From Mediterraneibacter glycyrrhizinilyticus (lineage in GTDB: Bacteria; Bacillota; Clostridia; Lachnospirales; Lachnospiraceae), in the NCBI RefSeq assembly GCF_016902345.1, contig NZ_JACJLR010000001.1:186001-250000 (forward strand): a DNA stretch of 64,000 bases, given 5' to 3'. This document shows, in pieces, positions 44,238 through 54,100 of this stretch. Each line of letters starts with the position of its first letter. Positions within the stretch are counted from its first letter, which is position 1. A program made the position numbers and the translations under genes. Below the pieces are notes generated by a model. That model ran no database searches, had not been told where the DNA came from, and was given only the letters and a program-made list of their open reading frames with translations.

Positions 44238-45647
44238 ATGGCGGCAACAAGACTGATTGCATTGCATATCAACAAAGGGAAGACCATTGCACAGTGCCTG
44301 CGCGACCGGACTGATTATGCTCAGAATCCGGAAAAGACGGAAAAAGGCGAACTGGTGAGCGGATATGAATGCGATCCCATGACGGCAGACGAGGAATTTC
44401 TTCTGGCTAAGCGACAATATCTCCACATCACCGGCAGACGGCAGCAAAATGATGTGATTGCCTATCAGATTCGTCAGTCCTTCAAACCGGGTGAGATTAC
44501 ACCGGAGGAAGCCAACCGGGTTGGTTATGAACTGGGGCTGCGGTTCACCAAAGGAAAACACGCTTTTTTAGTAGCAACTCACACAGACCGTGCCCACATC
44601 CATAATCATATCGTTTTCAATTCCACTTCGCTGGACTGCAAGCGTAAATTTCGTGACTTCCATAACTCCGGCCTTGCTCTTCAGAAGGTCAGCGACATCA
44701 TTTGTGTGGAGCATGGGCTGTCTATTATTGAGAAGAAACCATACAAAGAGCGTGTCAAACGAACCACTTATCCGAAGCGGCACTGCTTTCGTGATGAAAT
44801 CCGGCAGGCTATCGATCAGGCTCTTCTAAAGAAACCAAAGGATTTTGAAGAATTTCTCCGACTTCTGGAACAGGACGGCTATACCTGCAAGCGAGGCAAA
44901 CACACGGCGCTCTGGAAGGCAGGACAGGATCGTTTTTTGCGGTTCCGCTCTTTGGGAGATGGATACACAGAGGAAGAAATCCGTGCTGTCATTTTGGGGG
45001 AAAAAGAACACCGTATCCGCAGCAAGAATAAACAGTCTGTTAGCCAGAAACGTCTGAATCTGCTGTTAGATATTGACGCCAGACTTCAGGCAAAAGGAAG
45101 CGGCTATCAGCGATGGGCTACGGTCTATAATCTAAAACAAATGGCGCAGACCATGATTTTCCTTCGTGAGCATGGAATTGAGAATATCGACCAGCTTCAT
45201 GAGAAAACGAAACAGTCAACAGAACGCTTCGACCAACTGGATGAAAAAATCAAGACGGCAGAAAAACGTCTGGTGGAGATTGCTTCCCTGAAAAAACACA
45301 TCATCAACTATGCCAAAACAAAGGATGTATATGTAGATTACCGTAAGTCTGGATACAGCAGAAAATTTTATGAATCCCACCGGGAAGCAATAACCCTGCA
45401 CAAAGCAGCAAAGGATGCCTTTAACGAATTGGGAATCAAGAAACTTCCAAAGGTAAAGGATTTATCAGCAGAATATGCCGAAGTTCTGGCAGACAAGAAA
45501 GCCGCCTACGCACAATACCGGAATGCACGGACAGAGATGCAGGACTATTTAAAAGCGCAGAAAAATGTGGAGCAATTCTTGAATCTGACTCGTCAGGAAG
45601 AAGAAAAGGCGCAGGAAGAAAAAAGAAAAGAAGAAACTCAAAGATAA
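44238..45647 (+). CDS. Relaxase of the MobP/VirD2 type
   Basis: The 469-residue protein has the three-histidine metal site AHIHNHIVF (H120, H122, H124), preceded by TKGKHAFLVATHTDR and followed by a helical, charged C-terminus. A Tyr near the N-terminus (DRTDYAQNPEKT, Y27) is the likely nucleophile. It nicks oriT, stays covalently bound to the 5' end and is delivered by the coupling protein. RBS GGGGAGGACGGTG precedes ATG 44238. It is the last plus-strand core gene and shares a bidirectional terminator with the next operon. Confidence 0.92.
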   Translation: MAATRLIALHINKGKTIAQCLRDRTDYAQNPEKTEKGELVSGYECDPMTADEEFLLAKRQYLHITGRRQQNDVIAYQIRQSFKPGEITPEEANRVGYELGLRFTKGKHAFLVATHTDRAHIHNHIVFNSTSLDCKRKFRDFHNSGLALQKVSDIICVEHGLSIIEKKPYKERVKRTTYPKRHCFRDEIRQAIDQALLKKPKDFEEFLRLLEQDGYTCKRGKHTALWKAGQDRFLRFRSLGDGYTEEEIRAVILGEKEHRIRSKNKQSVSQKRLNLLLDIDARLQAKGSGYQRWATVYNLKQMAQTMIFLREHGIENIDQLHEKTKQSTERFDQLDEKIKTAEKRLVEIASLKKHIINYAKTKDVYVDYRKSGYSRKFYESHREAITLHKAAKDAFNELGIKKLPKVKDLSAEYAEVLADKKAAYAQYRNARTEMQDYLKAQKNVEQFLNLTRQEEEKAQEEKRKEETQR

Positions 45648-45653
45648 GCATGA

Positions 45654-45695
45654 ACGCCCCGGATTGACTGTAATTGGTCGTCCGGGGCGTTTTTT
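45654..45695. terminator. Bidirectional terminator
   Basis: ACGCCCCGGA (45654-45663) and TCCGGGGCGT (45681-45690) pair perfectly, with TTTTTT on the plus strand. It separates the convergent relaxase and SLOG-sigma genes. Confidence 0.88.
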
Positions 45696-45710
45696 GTGTA
45701 TGAACTGCTA

Positions 45711-46412
45711 TCAGGAGCTTTGCCGCAGCCATCTGCGGATTTGCAGTTCGCCTCTGTTTACCAACTGCTGTGCGCGGTTATAAGATACGCCTAATTGTTC
45801 AGCAAGCTGCCGATAGGTTGTACCACTGTTAATCGCCAGCACGGCGTTTCTCTCCCGTTCGGGAAGCTGCTCGATTAGGATGTCAATCCTGTCTTTGGTT
45901 TTTGGCAGATAAAGATGATGTAGTGCCGGTCTGGAGTTTCCGGATGTAGCAGTTCTGGCGGTTCTTTGCGTAATATTTGGAAGATTGTCATAATAATAGG
46001 CAATCATGTCATCACATTGATGGTAAAGCCAGCGGTCAATCTTATAAAAGTGTTGAATGAAGCGCCTTTCGTCTTTCTCACATTTACCGTCAAATGCGGG
46101 AGCAAAGTCAATCCGGTCAACACTACCACGGGGGAATTGATCGTGGCGAAATGGGATTTCCTCATTAAACTTATCCTCTCCCCACCTCAAGGGATCGATA
46201 ATGGCTATTATTGACAGATGTTTTTCCGGTCGCTCCCTACGCAATTTCTGGATACAGGCGACTGCCTTTTGTGAAAAAATCCCGTGGCAAGTATGAAAAT
46301 AGAACTCAACGACGCGATCCTCATTTGAAATTTTATTGATTTCCTGATATAACAAATCGCCCATTTCCTCTTCCCAGAAAAAGCGATCCGCTACAAAACA
46401 CACTTTCTTCAT
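45711..46412 (-). CDS. SLOG-like domain fused to sigma-70 region-4-type HTH
   Basis: The 233-residue protein starts VCFVADRFFWEEEMGDLL and continues VEFYFHTCHGIFSQKAV, LSIIAIIDPLRWG and DDMIAYYYDN, the pattern of a Rossmann-like SLOG/DUF1273 domain that senses nucleotide-type ligands. The last 60 residues (IDILIEQLPERERNAVLAIN, GTTYRQLAEQLGVSYNRAQQL) are a sigma-70 region 4 helix-turn-helix. A ligand-controlled transcription regulator is the natural reading; the ligand is unknown. It overlaps the Spo0A-like gene by 4 bp. The pair is controlled from an operator motif shared with the XRE gene. Confidence 0.7.
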   Translation of the reverse strand: MKKVCFVADRFFWEEEMGDLLYQEINKISNEDRVVEFYFHTCHGIFSQKAVACIQKLRRERPEKHLSIIAIIDPLRWGEDKFNEEIPFRHDQFPRGSVDRIDFAPAFDGKCEKDERRFIQHFYKIDRWLYHQCDDMIAYYYDNLPNITQRTARTATSGNSRPALHHLYLPKTKDRIDILIEQLPERERNAVLAINSGTTYRQLAEQLGVSYNRAQQLVNRGELQIRRWLRQSS

Positions 46413-46657
46413 GATCGCCTCCTCCAGATAGACATTCCGAGATCACCACGCAGTTTTTGAGCCGACTTTTTGATGAATTGCTCTGGTGAGGGGCATCTTT
46501 TATCAAAGCCCATTTCCTTCCATAGTGCCTGAGACTCCTGTGTGTCATCCTTGTGGCTGTACGCATCTGCAAGAGCTATCTGCATCTCACGGTAAACATC
46601 TTCTGGTGTCGTATTATTTTCGGTGGCAACTTGTTTCAGAATCTTTTGGAAATTCAT
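46409..46657 (-). CDS. Small Spo0A-C-terminal-like protein
   Basis: The 82-residue product (FQKILKQVATENNTTPEDVYREMQIALADAY, then PSPEQFIKKSAQ) resembles the small Spo0A C-terminal-type helical proteins common in this ICE family. It keeps only part of that DNA-binding fold, so a regulatory role is an inference. RBS GGAGG lies before ATG at 46657 on the minus strand, and the stop overlaps the SLOG-sigma start. Confidence 0.68.
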   Translation of the reverse strand: MNFQKILKQVATENNTTPEDVYREMQIALADAYSHKDDTQESQALWKEMGFDKRCPSPEQFIKKSAQKLRGDLGMSIWRRRS

Positions 46658-46687
46658 AATTTCATCCTCCGTTAGAGTTTGTACTTG

Positions 46688-46704
46688 TTCTTTAGAACTA
46701 CTTT
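46688..46704. promoter_or_regulatory. Operator copy upstream of the Spo0A-like operon
   Basis: TTCTTTAGAACTACTTT is the same motif as the two sites next to the XRE gene. It lies 31 bp upstream of the Spo0A-like start, in the promoter region of the minus-strand operon. Confidence 0.6.
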
Positions 46705-46755
46705 AACATAAAATGATTGTCGGTGGATGGCATCTTTTGTCGAAATTATAAAAAT

Positions 46756-46790
46756 TCTATAAAAAGAAAGAGAGCCTTTACGGCTCCCCT
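46756..46790 (-). terminator. Terminator of the XRE gene
   Basis: On the minus strand GAGCC and GGCTC flank a 5-nt loop, followed by TCTTTCTTTTT, just after the XRE stop. Confidence 0.55.
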
Positions 46791-46798
46791 GATATTTC

Positions 46799-47116
46799 TT
46801 ATTCTTCTGTCAGAATGCGGAATGCATTCAGGATCTTCATTCTCTCCCGATGCGGCAGATGAGAAATCCGATTGGATAGCTCACAGGCTGCGCTCTCCGT
46901 GGCATGGTCAACTACATCAATCAGCAGTGAATCTGCGGAAACGCCCAGTGCGTTTGCGATGGCTACAAAAGAATCCAGATTGGGAATCTTAAGACCTCGT
47001 TCTATTACGCTCACATGAGTGGGGCTGAGATCGACCAACGCTGCCAGTCCTTCCTGTGTTAGTCCCTTTGCCTCACGGGCAGCTTTGATCCGTTGTCCAA
47101 CAGCTTGTGCGTCCAT
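46799..47116 (-). CDS. XRE-family repressor
   Basis: The 105-residue protein has a Cro/C1-type helix-turn-helix (VGQRIKAAREAKGLTQEGLA, LVDLSPTHVSVIERGLKIPN) and a short helical tail. It is transcribed away from the HipA-like gene. A motif repeated on both sides of its promoter and upstream of the Spo0A-SLOG-sigma operon is its most likely operator, making it a candidate master switch for the element's regulatory genes. Confidence 0.88.
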   Translation of the reverse strand: MDAQAVGQRIKAAREAKGLTQEGLAALVDLSPTHVSVIERGLKIPNLDSFVAIANALGVSADSLLIDVVDHATESAACELSNRISHLPHRERMKILNAFRILTEE

Positions 47117-47129
47117 CTCGTCACATCCT

Positions 47130-47218
47130 CCTTTAGAACTATTTCTCGTTCCCCTTTAGTATATCGGTCATCTTCTGTGTAATACAGAAGATAAAGAACA
47201 TGAAATAGTGCTAAAGAA
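47130..47218. promoter_or_regulatory. Paired operators between XRE and HipA-like genes
   Basis: CCTTTAGAACTATTTC (47130-47145) and its inverted copy GAAATAGTGCTAAAGAA (47202-47218) flank the XRE promoter region. Between them CTTCTGT/ACAGAAG (47172-47190) is a perfect 7-bp inverted repeat. The same core, TTTAGNACTA, recurs at 46691-46700. This suggests cooperative repressor binding with looping or autoregulation. Confidence 0.65.
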
Positions 47219-47405
47219 CGAATTGCGTGAATTTATCTGTATTCCGGTCTGCAGTGTTTGAGATGGATATATTTATGTATATGAAAATGGGTTTGACAGC
47301 TTTCGAGCAGGTTTGGACTGTTTTTTTCGATTGGATCTGCTATAATTTTGATAAGCAGATGATCAACGCCAGCAGAATAACATCTCAGTAAGGAAGGTGA
47401 CTGAT
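47219..47405. other. Upstream region of the HipA-like gene
   Basis: No gene. A TATAAT at 47341-47346 is a good -10; the best -35 candidates (TTGACA 47293, TTGGAC 47313) are too far away, so an activator or different spacing may apply. RBS AAGGAAG ends at 47396. Confidence 0.45.
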
Positions 47406-48194
47406 TTGGACAATGAGTTTTTTGTGGACAGCAGGGATTATCTCTATCAGCCATTTAGCCATGAGGGTTTTTCCGGGCAACTGCTTTTGGCAACTCCGGT
47501 AGAAGAAGGTCTGGCACCTCTTATCGTAAAGCAGGAACAGCCATGTTCAGCCTGCTGTGAATTCGTATATTCCCGGCTCGCAAAGGAAATGCAAATTCCG
47601 GTTCCGCAGGCGTTCCTGGTAAAAAAGAGCGCCCGCAAAGAGAGCTGGCCGTTTAAGACACCTTATGTTGTTGGAATCACTTACTTGGAAGGACTGCATC
47701 CATTCACAACGGAAGACCTGCAAAATTCTATCAATATGGCTTTTGAGTATGCCTGTCACTATGCTTTGGCGGTCATGTTCGAGCAAATTGATGCGGTGCA
47801 GATAGCAGCAACGCCTGACGGAAATCTTGTTGGCTTTGATTTTACGGATTGCTTCCGTCTTAGTGATTTGACCGAAGCAATATTAAAAAAGCAGGATACT
47901 TTGCTAATCCATTTCCTGAAAATGCTACTGAACGCATTCAAACAGGATGATTTTTCATCTTCTGCAAGACTTGGTGCTGAAGTGGTTGCGAAGCATCTTG
48001 GCGTTCCTCAGATACCGGCAGTATACCCATTCTACCTTGAGCCGATGAAGCGATTCTGTAGGATTGGAAATGAGCAGATCAAAGAGATTTTGGAAGCACT
48101 GGATGAGGTGTATCCGGTGGCAATCAGTGTATATTTTGAAGAATACCTGGCTGAATTAAAGCTGAAAATCAGCAAGTATCTTGAAACTATTTAA
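47406..48194 (+). CDS. HipA-like kinase-domain protein
   Basis: The 262-residue protein resembles stand-alone HipA-like kinase domains (HipA_2 type): APLIVKQEQPCSACCEFVYS near residue 40 (Lys for ATP), AFEYACHYALAVMFEQIDAVQ with the catalytic-region equivalent, and GNLVGFDFTDCF as the metal-binding DxD-type loop. It lacks the N-terminal HipA subdomain. The target is unknown. TTG 47406 is 9 nt from AAGGAAG; GTG 47397 is the alternative. It is followed after 19 bp by a small gene that may be its partner. Confidence 0.68.
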   Translation: MDNEFFVDSRDYLYQPFSHEGFSGQLLLATPVEEGLAPLIVKQEQPCSACCEFVYSRLAKEMQIPVPQAFLVKKSARKESWPFKTPYVVGITYLEGLHPFTTEDLQNSINMAFEYACHYALAVMFEQIDAVQIAATPDGNLVGFDFTDCFRLSDLTEAILKKQDTLLIHFLKMLLNAFKQDDFSSSARLGAEVVAKHLGVPQIPAVYPFYLEPMKRFCRIGNEQIKEILEALDEVYPVAISVYFEEYLAELKLKISKYLETI

Positions 48195-48213
48195 GACGAA
48201 GGAGGCTATTATT

Positions 48214-48522
48214 ATGAAGTACAAACTGTATCGTTCTTTTGGTGACCTGGACAAAGATGTGAAAAAGCATGAATTAGTTGCTGTCGAGTATGGCAGTACG
48301 ATTGAAGACGTAGAGGACGCACTGATAAAGGATGTGGCCGATGATTTGGCTGGTGACACCAAATATGCTGGATGTGAAACATCTGCCTATGCGCCGGAAA
48401 CTATAAAGAGTTTCCGAAAAGTGAAGCGATATAACTATGAAATGATGGGGATTGTTTATCCGCACTACGCAGAGACGAATGTACTGATTGACTATGGCAT
48501 TATAGAGGAATCGGAAAATTGA
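48214..48522 (+). CDS. Unknown small acidic protein
   Basis: From ATG 48214 (GAAGGAGGC upstream) the product has 102 residues: YKLYRSFGDLDKDVKKHELVAVEYG, then an acidic stretch and a conserved-looking end (NVLIDYGIIEESEN). No family recognised. Close spacing to the HipA-like gene suggests one transcript. Confidence 0.62.
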   Translation: MKYKLYRSFGDLDKDVKKHELVAVEYGSTIEDVEDALIKDVADDLAGDTKYAGCETSAYAPETIKSFRKVKRYNYEMMGIVYPHYAETNVLIDYGIIEESEN

Positions 48523-48592
48523 GAGTTTGAAAAATAGTTACTGCCTGGATGCCGCACCTGCCTAAAATTTGATGAGAAGGAGGCGTCGAACA

Positions 48593-50122
48593 ATGTCAGA
48601 TAAAACATATATTGCCATAGATTTGAAATCGTTCTACGCTTCCGTTGAATGTATGGAGCGCGGTCTTGATCCGATGACAACCAATCTGGTGGTCGCAGAC
48701 GCCAGCAGGACGGAGAAAACCATCTGCCTTGCGGTATCTCCGGCTTTGAAATCCTATGGGATTCCCGGAAGACCCAGACTGTTTGAAGTCGTGCAAAAGG
48801 TCAAAGAGGTCAACTCCTTACGGCAGCAAAAAGCGCCGGGACGGAAACTGACAGGTTCTTCAGTTCAGGATGGAGAACTGAAAGCAAATCCCGCTTTAGC
48901 TGTAGACTATGTGGTGGCACCGCCGCAGATGGCACATTATATGAAAATCAGTGCCAGGATTTATGGGGTGTATCTCAAATATATCGCGCCGGAAGATATT
49001 CATGTTTATTCGATTGATGAAGTCTTTATTGACGCAACCAGTTACTTAAGAACGTATCAGTTGACAGCCCGTGAGTTGGCAATGAAAATGATTCTTGATG
49101 TTCTGGACACTACTGGAATTACTGCGACAGCCGGAATTGGCACGAACCTGTATCTCTGTAAAGTTGCGATGGATATAGAGGCAAAACACATTTCTCCGGA
49201 TCGGAATGGTGTCCGGATAGCTGAACTGGATGAAATGTCTTACCGGCGCTCCTTGTGGTCACATCGCCCTTTGACTGATTTCTGGCGGGTGGGAAAAGGG
49301 TACGCAAAAAAATTGGAAGAGCATGGTCTTTATACGATGGGGGATATAGCCCGCTGCTCGGAAGGTAAACCGGGTGACTACTACAGCGAGGAACTTTTGT
49401 ATCAGCTCTTCGGCGTCAATGCGGAATTATTGATTGACCATGCCTGGGGCTGGGAGCCTTGTACGATTGCCGACATCAAAGCCTACAAACCGGAAAGTAA
49501 CAGTGTCGGCTCCGGTCAAGTGCTGCAGTGTCCATACCCGTTTGAAAAAGCAAAACTTGTTGTGCGGGAAATGACCGACCTGCTGGTTCTTGATTTGGTG
49601 GATAAAGGGTTTGTGACAAATCAAATTGTTTTGACAGTCGGTTATGATATTGATAATCTGAAAGACCCAGCGCGGCGAAAGAAATATCATGGAGAAATCA
49701 AGACAGATCGGTATGGACGAAGCATTCCAAAGCACGCCCACGGTACTGCCAACCTGAAAAAATACACTTCCTCCACTCGTCTAATTACTCAGGCTGTGAT
49801 GGAACTGTTTGACCGAATCGTAGATGAAGAGCTTCTAGTACGCAGGATTAACATGGCTGCTACTCATGTTATTACTGAGGCAGAAGCACAGACACAAAGT
49901 GAAAACAGCTTTGAGCAGTTAGATTTATTTACAGACTATTCCGCTCGTCAAAACCTGCGGGAAAAGGAAAATGAGGAATTGGAGAAGGAGCGGAAAATGC
50001 AGGAAGCCATGTTGGAAATCAAGAAAAAATTTGGCAAGAATGCAATCCTGAAGGGAATGAATTTGCAGGAAGGTGCAACGGCAAAAGACCGCAACCAGCA
50101 GATTGGCGGTCATAAAGCATAA
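48593..50122 (+). CDS. Y-family DNA polymerase (UmuC/DinB-like)
   Basis: The 509-residue polymerase shows YIAIDLKSFYASVECMERG (first catalytic Asp and steric-gate region), SPALKSYGIPGRPRLFEVV, SIDEVFIDATSYL (catalytic D-E near 140) and a helix-hairpin-helix (GKGYAKKLEEHGLYTMGDIA). It copies damaged DNA and raises mutation rates. ATG 48593 fits RBS AGAAGGAGG. The YolD gene follows; the pair is common on ICEs and plasmids as a SOS-type cassette, although no LexA box was found. Confidence 0.92.
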   Translation: MSDKTYIAIDLKSFYASVECMERGLDPMTTNLVVADASRTEKTICLAVSPALKSYGIPGRPRLFEVVQKVKEVNSLRQQKAPGRKLTGSSVQDGELKANPALAVDYVVAPPQMAHYMKISARIYGVYLKYIAPEDIHVYSIDEVFIDATSYLRTYQLTARELAMKMILDVLDTTGITATAGIGTNLYLCKVAMDIEAKHISPDRNGVRIAELDEMSYRRSLWSHRPLTDFWRVGKGYAKKLEEHGLYTMGDIARCSEGKPGDYYSEELLYQLFGVNAELLIDHAWGWEPCTIADIKAYKPESNSVGSGQVLQCPYPFEKAKLVVREMTDLLVLDLVDKGFVTNQIVLTVGYDIDNLKDPARRKKYHGEIKTDRYGRSIPKHAHGTANLKKYTSSTRLITQAVMELFDRIVDEELLVRRINMAATHVITEAEAQTQSENSFEQLDLFTDYSARQNLREKENEELEKERKMQEAMLEIKKKFGKNAILKGMNLQEGATAKDRNQQIGGHKA

Positions 50123-50153
50123 AAGTATTTGCACTGGCGAACATCCGGAAGAG

Positions 50154-50627
50154 GTGATAATTATTTTACAAGATAGAAATAACCCAAATAATTCTTATGG
50201 TGATATTATCAATCATCCCCATCATGTCTCCACACGGCACCCCAGAATGGCGATGACAGATCGGGCAGCTCAGTTTTCTCCATTCGCTGCGCTGACCGGA
50301 TATGGAGGAGTGATAAAGGAAACCGCTCGGCTGACAGATCGCAAGCTGGAGCTTTCTGAGTCGGAAAAAGCAGAGCTGGATTATAAGCTGCAGATGGCTT
50401 GTGATTATCCCGGAGAAAAGCCAGCGCTTACAATTACTTACTTTGTTCCGGATCAGAGAAAAGCTGGCGGTTCTTACCATACGATTTCCGGACAGATTAA
50501 GAAAATAGATGATTACCAAAAGCAAGTGATTCTGATGGATAAGACGCGGATTGATATTGACTGCATTCTCGACATAGACGGACAAATCTATGATCTCGCC
50601 AATGAGTCAGAAACAGATTTTGATTAA
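50154..50627 (+). CDS. YolD-like protein
   Basis: The product (about 157 residues) has the YolD-like core: RHPRMAMTDRAAQFSPFAAL, LSESEKAELDYKL, ITYFVPDQRKAGGSYHTISG and DYQKQVILMDKTRID. YolD proteins are typically next to UmuC-like polymerases. The start is uncertain: GTG 50154 has its RBS (CCGGAAGAG) close by, and ATT 50163 is possible. The frame is also open upstream, inside the polymerase gene. Confidence 0.75.
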   Translation: MIIILQDRNNPNNSYGDIINHPHHVSTRHPRMAMTDRAAQFSPFAALTGYGGVIKETARLTDRKLELSESEKAELDYKLQMACDYPGEKPALTITYFVPDQRKAGGSYHTISGQIKKIDDYQKQVILMDKTRIDIDCILDIDGQIYDLANESETDFD

Positions 50628-50968
50628 GCTCATGATCGTCATACCGTATTTTCGATGGAACGCGCAGCGTAAAGCGTTCGGGACGAATGCGCAGCCCCGT
50701 ATCACCAGATACGGATCTTCAAGGGGATTGGGGATTCCCCCAACGAGAAAAATACCGATGTAGCCTAGAAAGCTGCACCGGTATTTTTGCCTTTGTATAT
50801 ACAAAGGCCCTGCTCGCCAATTTGCCAATTTGTACAATTTTCATTAAGGCAAAACTACATTTAGCTTGTCGTCAGTTGGTGACAAGTGCTCGTTGACTTC
50901 ATTCGCAATTAGGCTTACAATAAATCATGGATTGTTATATATTCTGCTTGAAAAAGAGGACGAAATAT
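50628..50968. other. Structured spacer between cassette and defence island
   Basis: About 340 bp without a convincing gene. It contains CCGTATC/GATACGG (around 50697-50714), a G-rich run (GGGGATTGGGGATTCCCC), the terminator at 50746, and CTTGTC/GACAAG (around 50867-50885). Composition changes across it, consistent with a boundary where the defence island was inserted. Confidence 0.5.
50746..50790 (+). terminator. Terminator after the polymerase cassette
   Basis: AAAAATACCG with TGTAG pairs with CTGCACCGGTATTTTT, a long stem with a small mismatch and a T tail. It is near-symmetric, so it may work both ways. Confidence 0.8.
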
Positions 50969-51184
50969 ATGATAGAGTATCTTTCAATACGGCAAACTGC
51001 TGAAAAATGGGGCTTATCAAAGCGCAGGGTACAGGTTCTATGTACGGAAGATCGAATACCAGGAGCGATTCGTATTGATTCCACCTGGGCTATTCCTTTC
51101 AATGTTGAAAAACCTGCTGATGCTCGTATAAAAAGCGGTAAATATAGAAAATGTTTGAAAGACATATCGAAAGATAAAACATGA
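50969..51184 (+). CDS. Small MerR/excisionase-like HTH protein
   Basis: The 71-residue product (IEYLSIRQTAEKWGLSKRRVQVLC, IPGAIRIDSTWAIP) is a winged helix of the MerR-excisionase type. ATG 50969 has AAAGAGGA 8 nt upstream. It is 13 bp before the helicase gene, so it is probably the regulator and first gene of the defence operon. Confidence 0.78.
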   Translation: MIEYLSIRQTAEKWGLSKRRVQVLCTEDRIPGAIRIDSTWAIPFNVEKPADARIKSGKYRKCLKDISKDKT

Positions 51185-51197
51185 GAGGAGAAACGGT

Positions 51198-54100
51198 ATG
51201 GCAAGGCTTGAGGACATAACGGTTGGAAGTACAGTAAAAGGAATAGCCGGGAATGAGCCTGTATCCATCGTTGCTGTTCAATGGTACGGAACGAATGTGA
51301 TTGACATTACCTACAAAAATAGCCAGAACGTTCCGGGAACACAACTCTTGTATCGAGAAGATGAATATCATATCGAAGTAATGGACAACAACTTGCCATG
51401 GAGCTTCGACGCGGATGGTGAACAAATGAAACTGGCTTCTGAGGCGTATCGCATCAGCCTTGCACATTTATTCGACCCGTATCTTGCAGTACATACATCC
51501 TCTGTTGAACCCCTCCCGCATCAAATCTCCGCTGTATATCAGGAAATGCTTCCTAAATTGCCGCTTCGATATGTTTTGGCGGACGATCCCGGCGCAGGAA
51601 AAACAATCATGACCGGACTATATATCAAGGAATTGATTGCACGAGGAGACCTAAAACGCAGCCTCATTGTTTGTCCGGGCAGTCTTGCCGAGCAATGGCA
51701 GGATGAGTTGTATTCAAAATTTCATCTTCGGTTTGAAATCCTGACGAATGATCGAATGGAGTCTGCCGTCAGCGGGAATATTTTTTCGGAAGTTGATTTG
51801 TGTATTGCCCGGTTGGATAAGTTGGCGAGAAATGATGATTTGCAGGAGAAGTTAAAAGTTACGGAATGGGACTTGATCGTATGTGATGAGGCCCACAAAA
51901 TGGCGGCAACCGTCTGGGGCGGCGAGGTCAAATATACCAAACGCTTTTTGCTTGGAAGGCTGCTTTCTAATATCACGCGAAATTTCTTGTTGCTTACGGC
52001 CACGCCGCATAATGGTAAAGAAGAAGATTTTCAGCTCTTTTTATCCCTGGTAGACCCGGACCGTTTTGAAGGCATACACGGTTCCAGCCAACAGGCAGTT
52101 GATGTAAGTGATGTCATGCGACGGCTGGTAAAAGAGGAGCTCCTGACATTTGAGGGCAAACCTCTTTTCCCAGAGCGAATCGCCTACACAGTCAACTATG
52201 ACCTTTCTCCAGAGGAAGCGAAGCTGTATTCTGCGGTTACTGATTATGTGCGGGAAGAATTTAACCGTGCAGATAATCTTAATAATGAGCACAAGACAAC
52301 GGTTGGATTTGCTCTTACCATTTTGCAGAGGCGTCTTGCGTCCTCACCGGAAGCAATCTATCAATCCCTGAGACGCCGGCGGGAACGTCTTGAGCACAGG
52401 CTTGCTGAAGAAAAATTAGGTAAACGTGCGAAGGAGTTTCACGATCCTGATTTTGACGACTTCGACGAAGATGATCTGTCTGCGGATGAGCAGGAGAATT
52501 TTGAAGAAAAAGTTGTAGACCACGCTTCTGCTGCGGCAACGATAGCAGAGCTTGAAGCGGAAATCAATACGCTGAAACGCCTTGAAAATATGGCTAACAA
52601 CGTCCGTGTAAGAGGCGTTGATCGGAAATGGGAAGAACTTTCCAGGCTTCTTCAGGATGATGGAGCCATGTTCGACTCCAATGGAAACCGTGAAAAGCTC
52701 ATTATTTTCACAGAACATAGAGACACGCTGAACTACTTAACGGATAAAATCCGTTCTCTGTTGGGAAGTGATGAGGCCGTTGTGACGATTCATGGCGGGA
52801 TGCTCCGTGACGAGCGCCGCAAGGTGGAAGAACTGTTTAAGCAGGATGTAGGTGTCCGCATTTTGATTGCAACAGATGCTGCCGGTGAAGGTATTAACTT
52901 ACAGCGTGCTCATCTGATGATTAACTATGACCTGCCGTGGAACCCAAATCGTCTGGAGCAGCGCTTTGGCCGTATTCACCGTATTGGCCAGACGGAAGTA
53001 TGCCACTTATGGAATCTGGTTGCCAACGAAACACGGGAAGGCTTTGTCTTCCAACGATTATTTCAAAAGTTGGAGGAAGAACGCCAGGCACTGGGCGGAA
53101 AAGTCTTTGACATTCTTGGCAAAGTGACTTTTGAAAATCGGTCTTTAAGGGATCTATTGATTGAAGCGGTCCGATATGGAAATGACCCAAAAGTACGGGC
53201 ACGATTAGATCAGGTTGTGGATCATTCCATGAACCGCGAATCGTTCCAGAAATTGCTGGATGAACGTGCGTTGACCGAAGATGTTATGGATATAAATATG
53301 GTCAACAACATTCGGGAGGACATGGAACGGATTGAAGCACATAAACTTCAGCCGCATTTTATTGAAGCATTCTTCCTGGAGGCGTTCAAAAGTGTTGGAG
53401 GGAAAATCCGAAAACGTGAAACCGGACGCTACGAAATCACATCTGTTCCCTACGCGGTTCGCAACCGTGATATGCAGATTGGTTACGGTGAACCCGTGCT
53501 AAACCGTTATGAGCGGATTTGCTTTGACAAACAATATTGCAATGTTCCCGGTCTTGTGCAGGCTTCTTTGATCTGCCCGGGGCAACCGCTGCTGGAGGCT
53601 GTCATTGATTTGATTCGGGAACGCAATGTTGATGTGATGAAGCGCGGCACCATTCTTGTGGATGATGAAGATTACGGTACGAATGCCAGGCTCTTGTTCT
53701 ATATTGAAGATGCAATTCAAGACGGCGTGATTCTGAAAAATGGAAGCAGACGGACTATTTCAAAACATATTCACTTTGTTGAGATGAAAGAAGATGGCAC
53801 AGCTGCCTCCGCCGGGTATGCGCCCTACCTGGACTATCGTACCGTGACGGACGAAGAAAATCAGGCAATCAGAGAGTGGATGAAGCAGCAGAAATGGCTG
53901 TGTACTGATGTTGAAGATATGGCAAAGGGATATGCCATTCAAAATTTAATCCCTGTTCATTTTTCTGAAGTGAAATCACAGAAAGAAAAATTGCTGAATA
54001 AGACAGCAAAGGCAGTCAAGGATCGTTTGACAGCCGAAATTCAGTATTGGGATTTCCGTGCGGCTGATCTTGCGCAAAAAGAGGCTGCGGGGAAGACGAA

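Noticed and set aside
48593-50627. LexA-type SOS box for the polymerase cassette
   Set aside because: No clear GAAC-N4-GTTC-like palindrome was found upstream of 48593.
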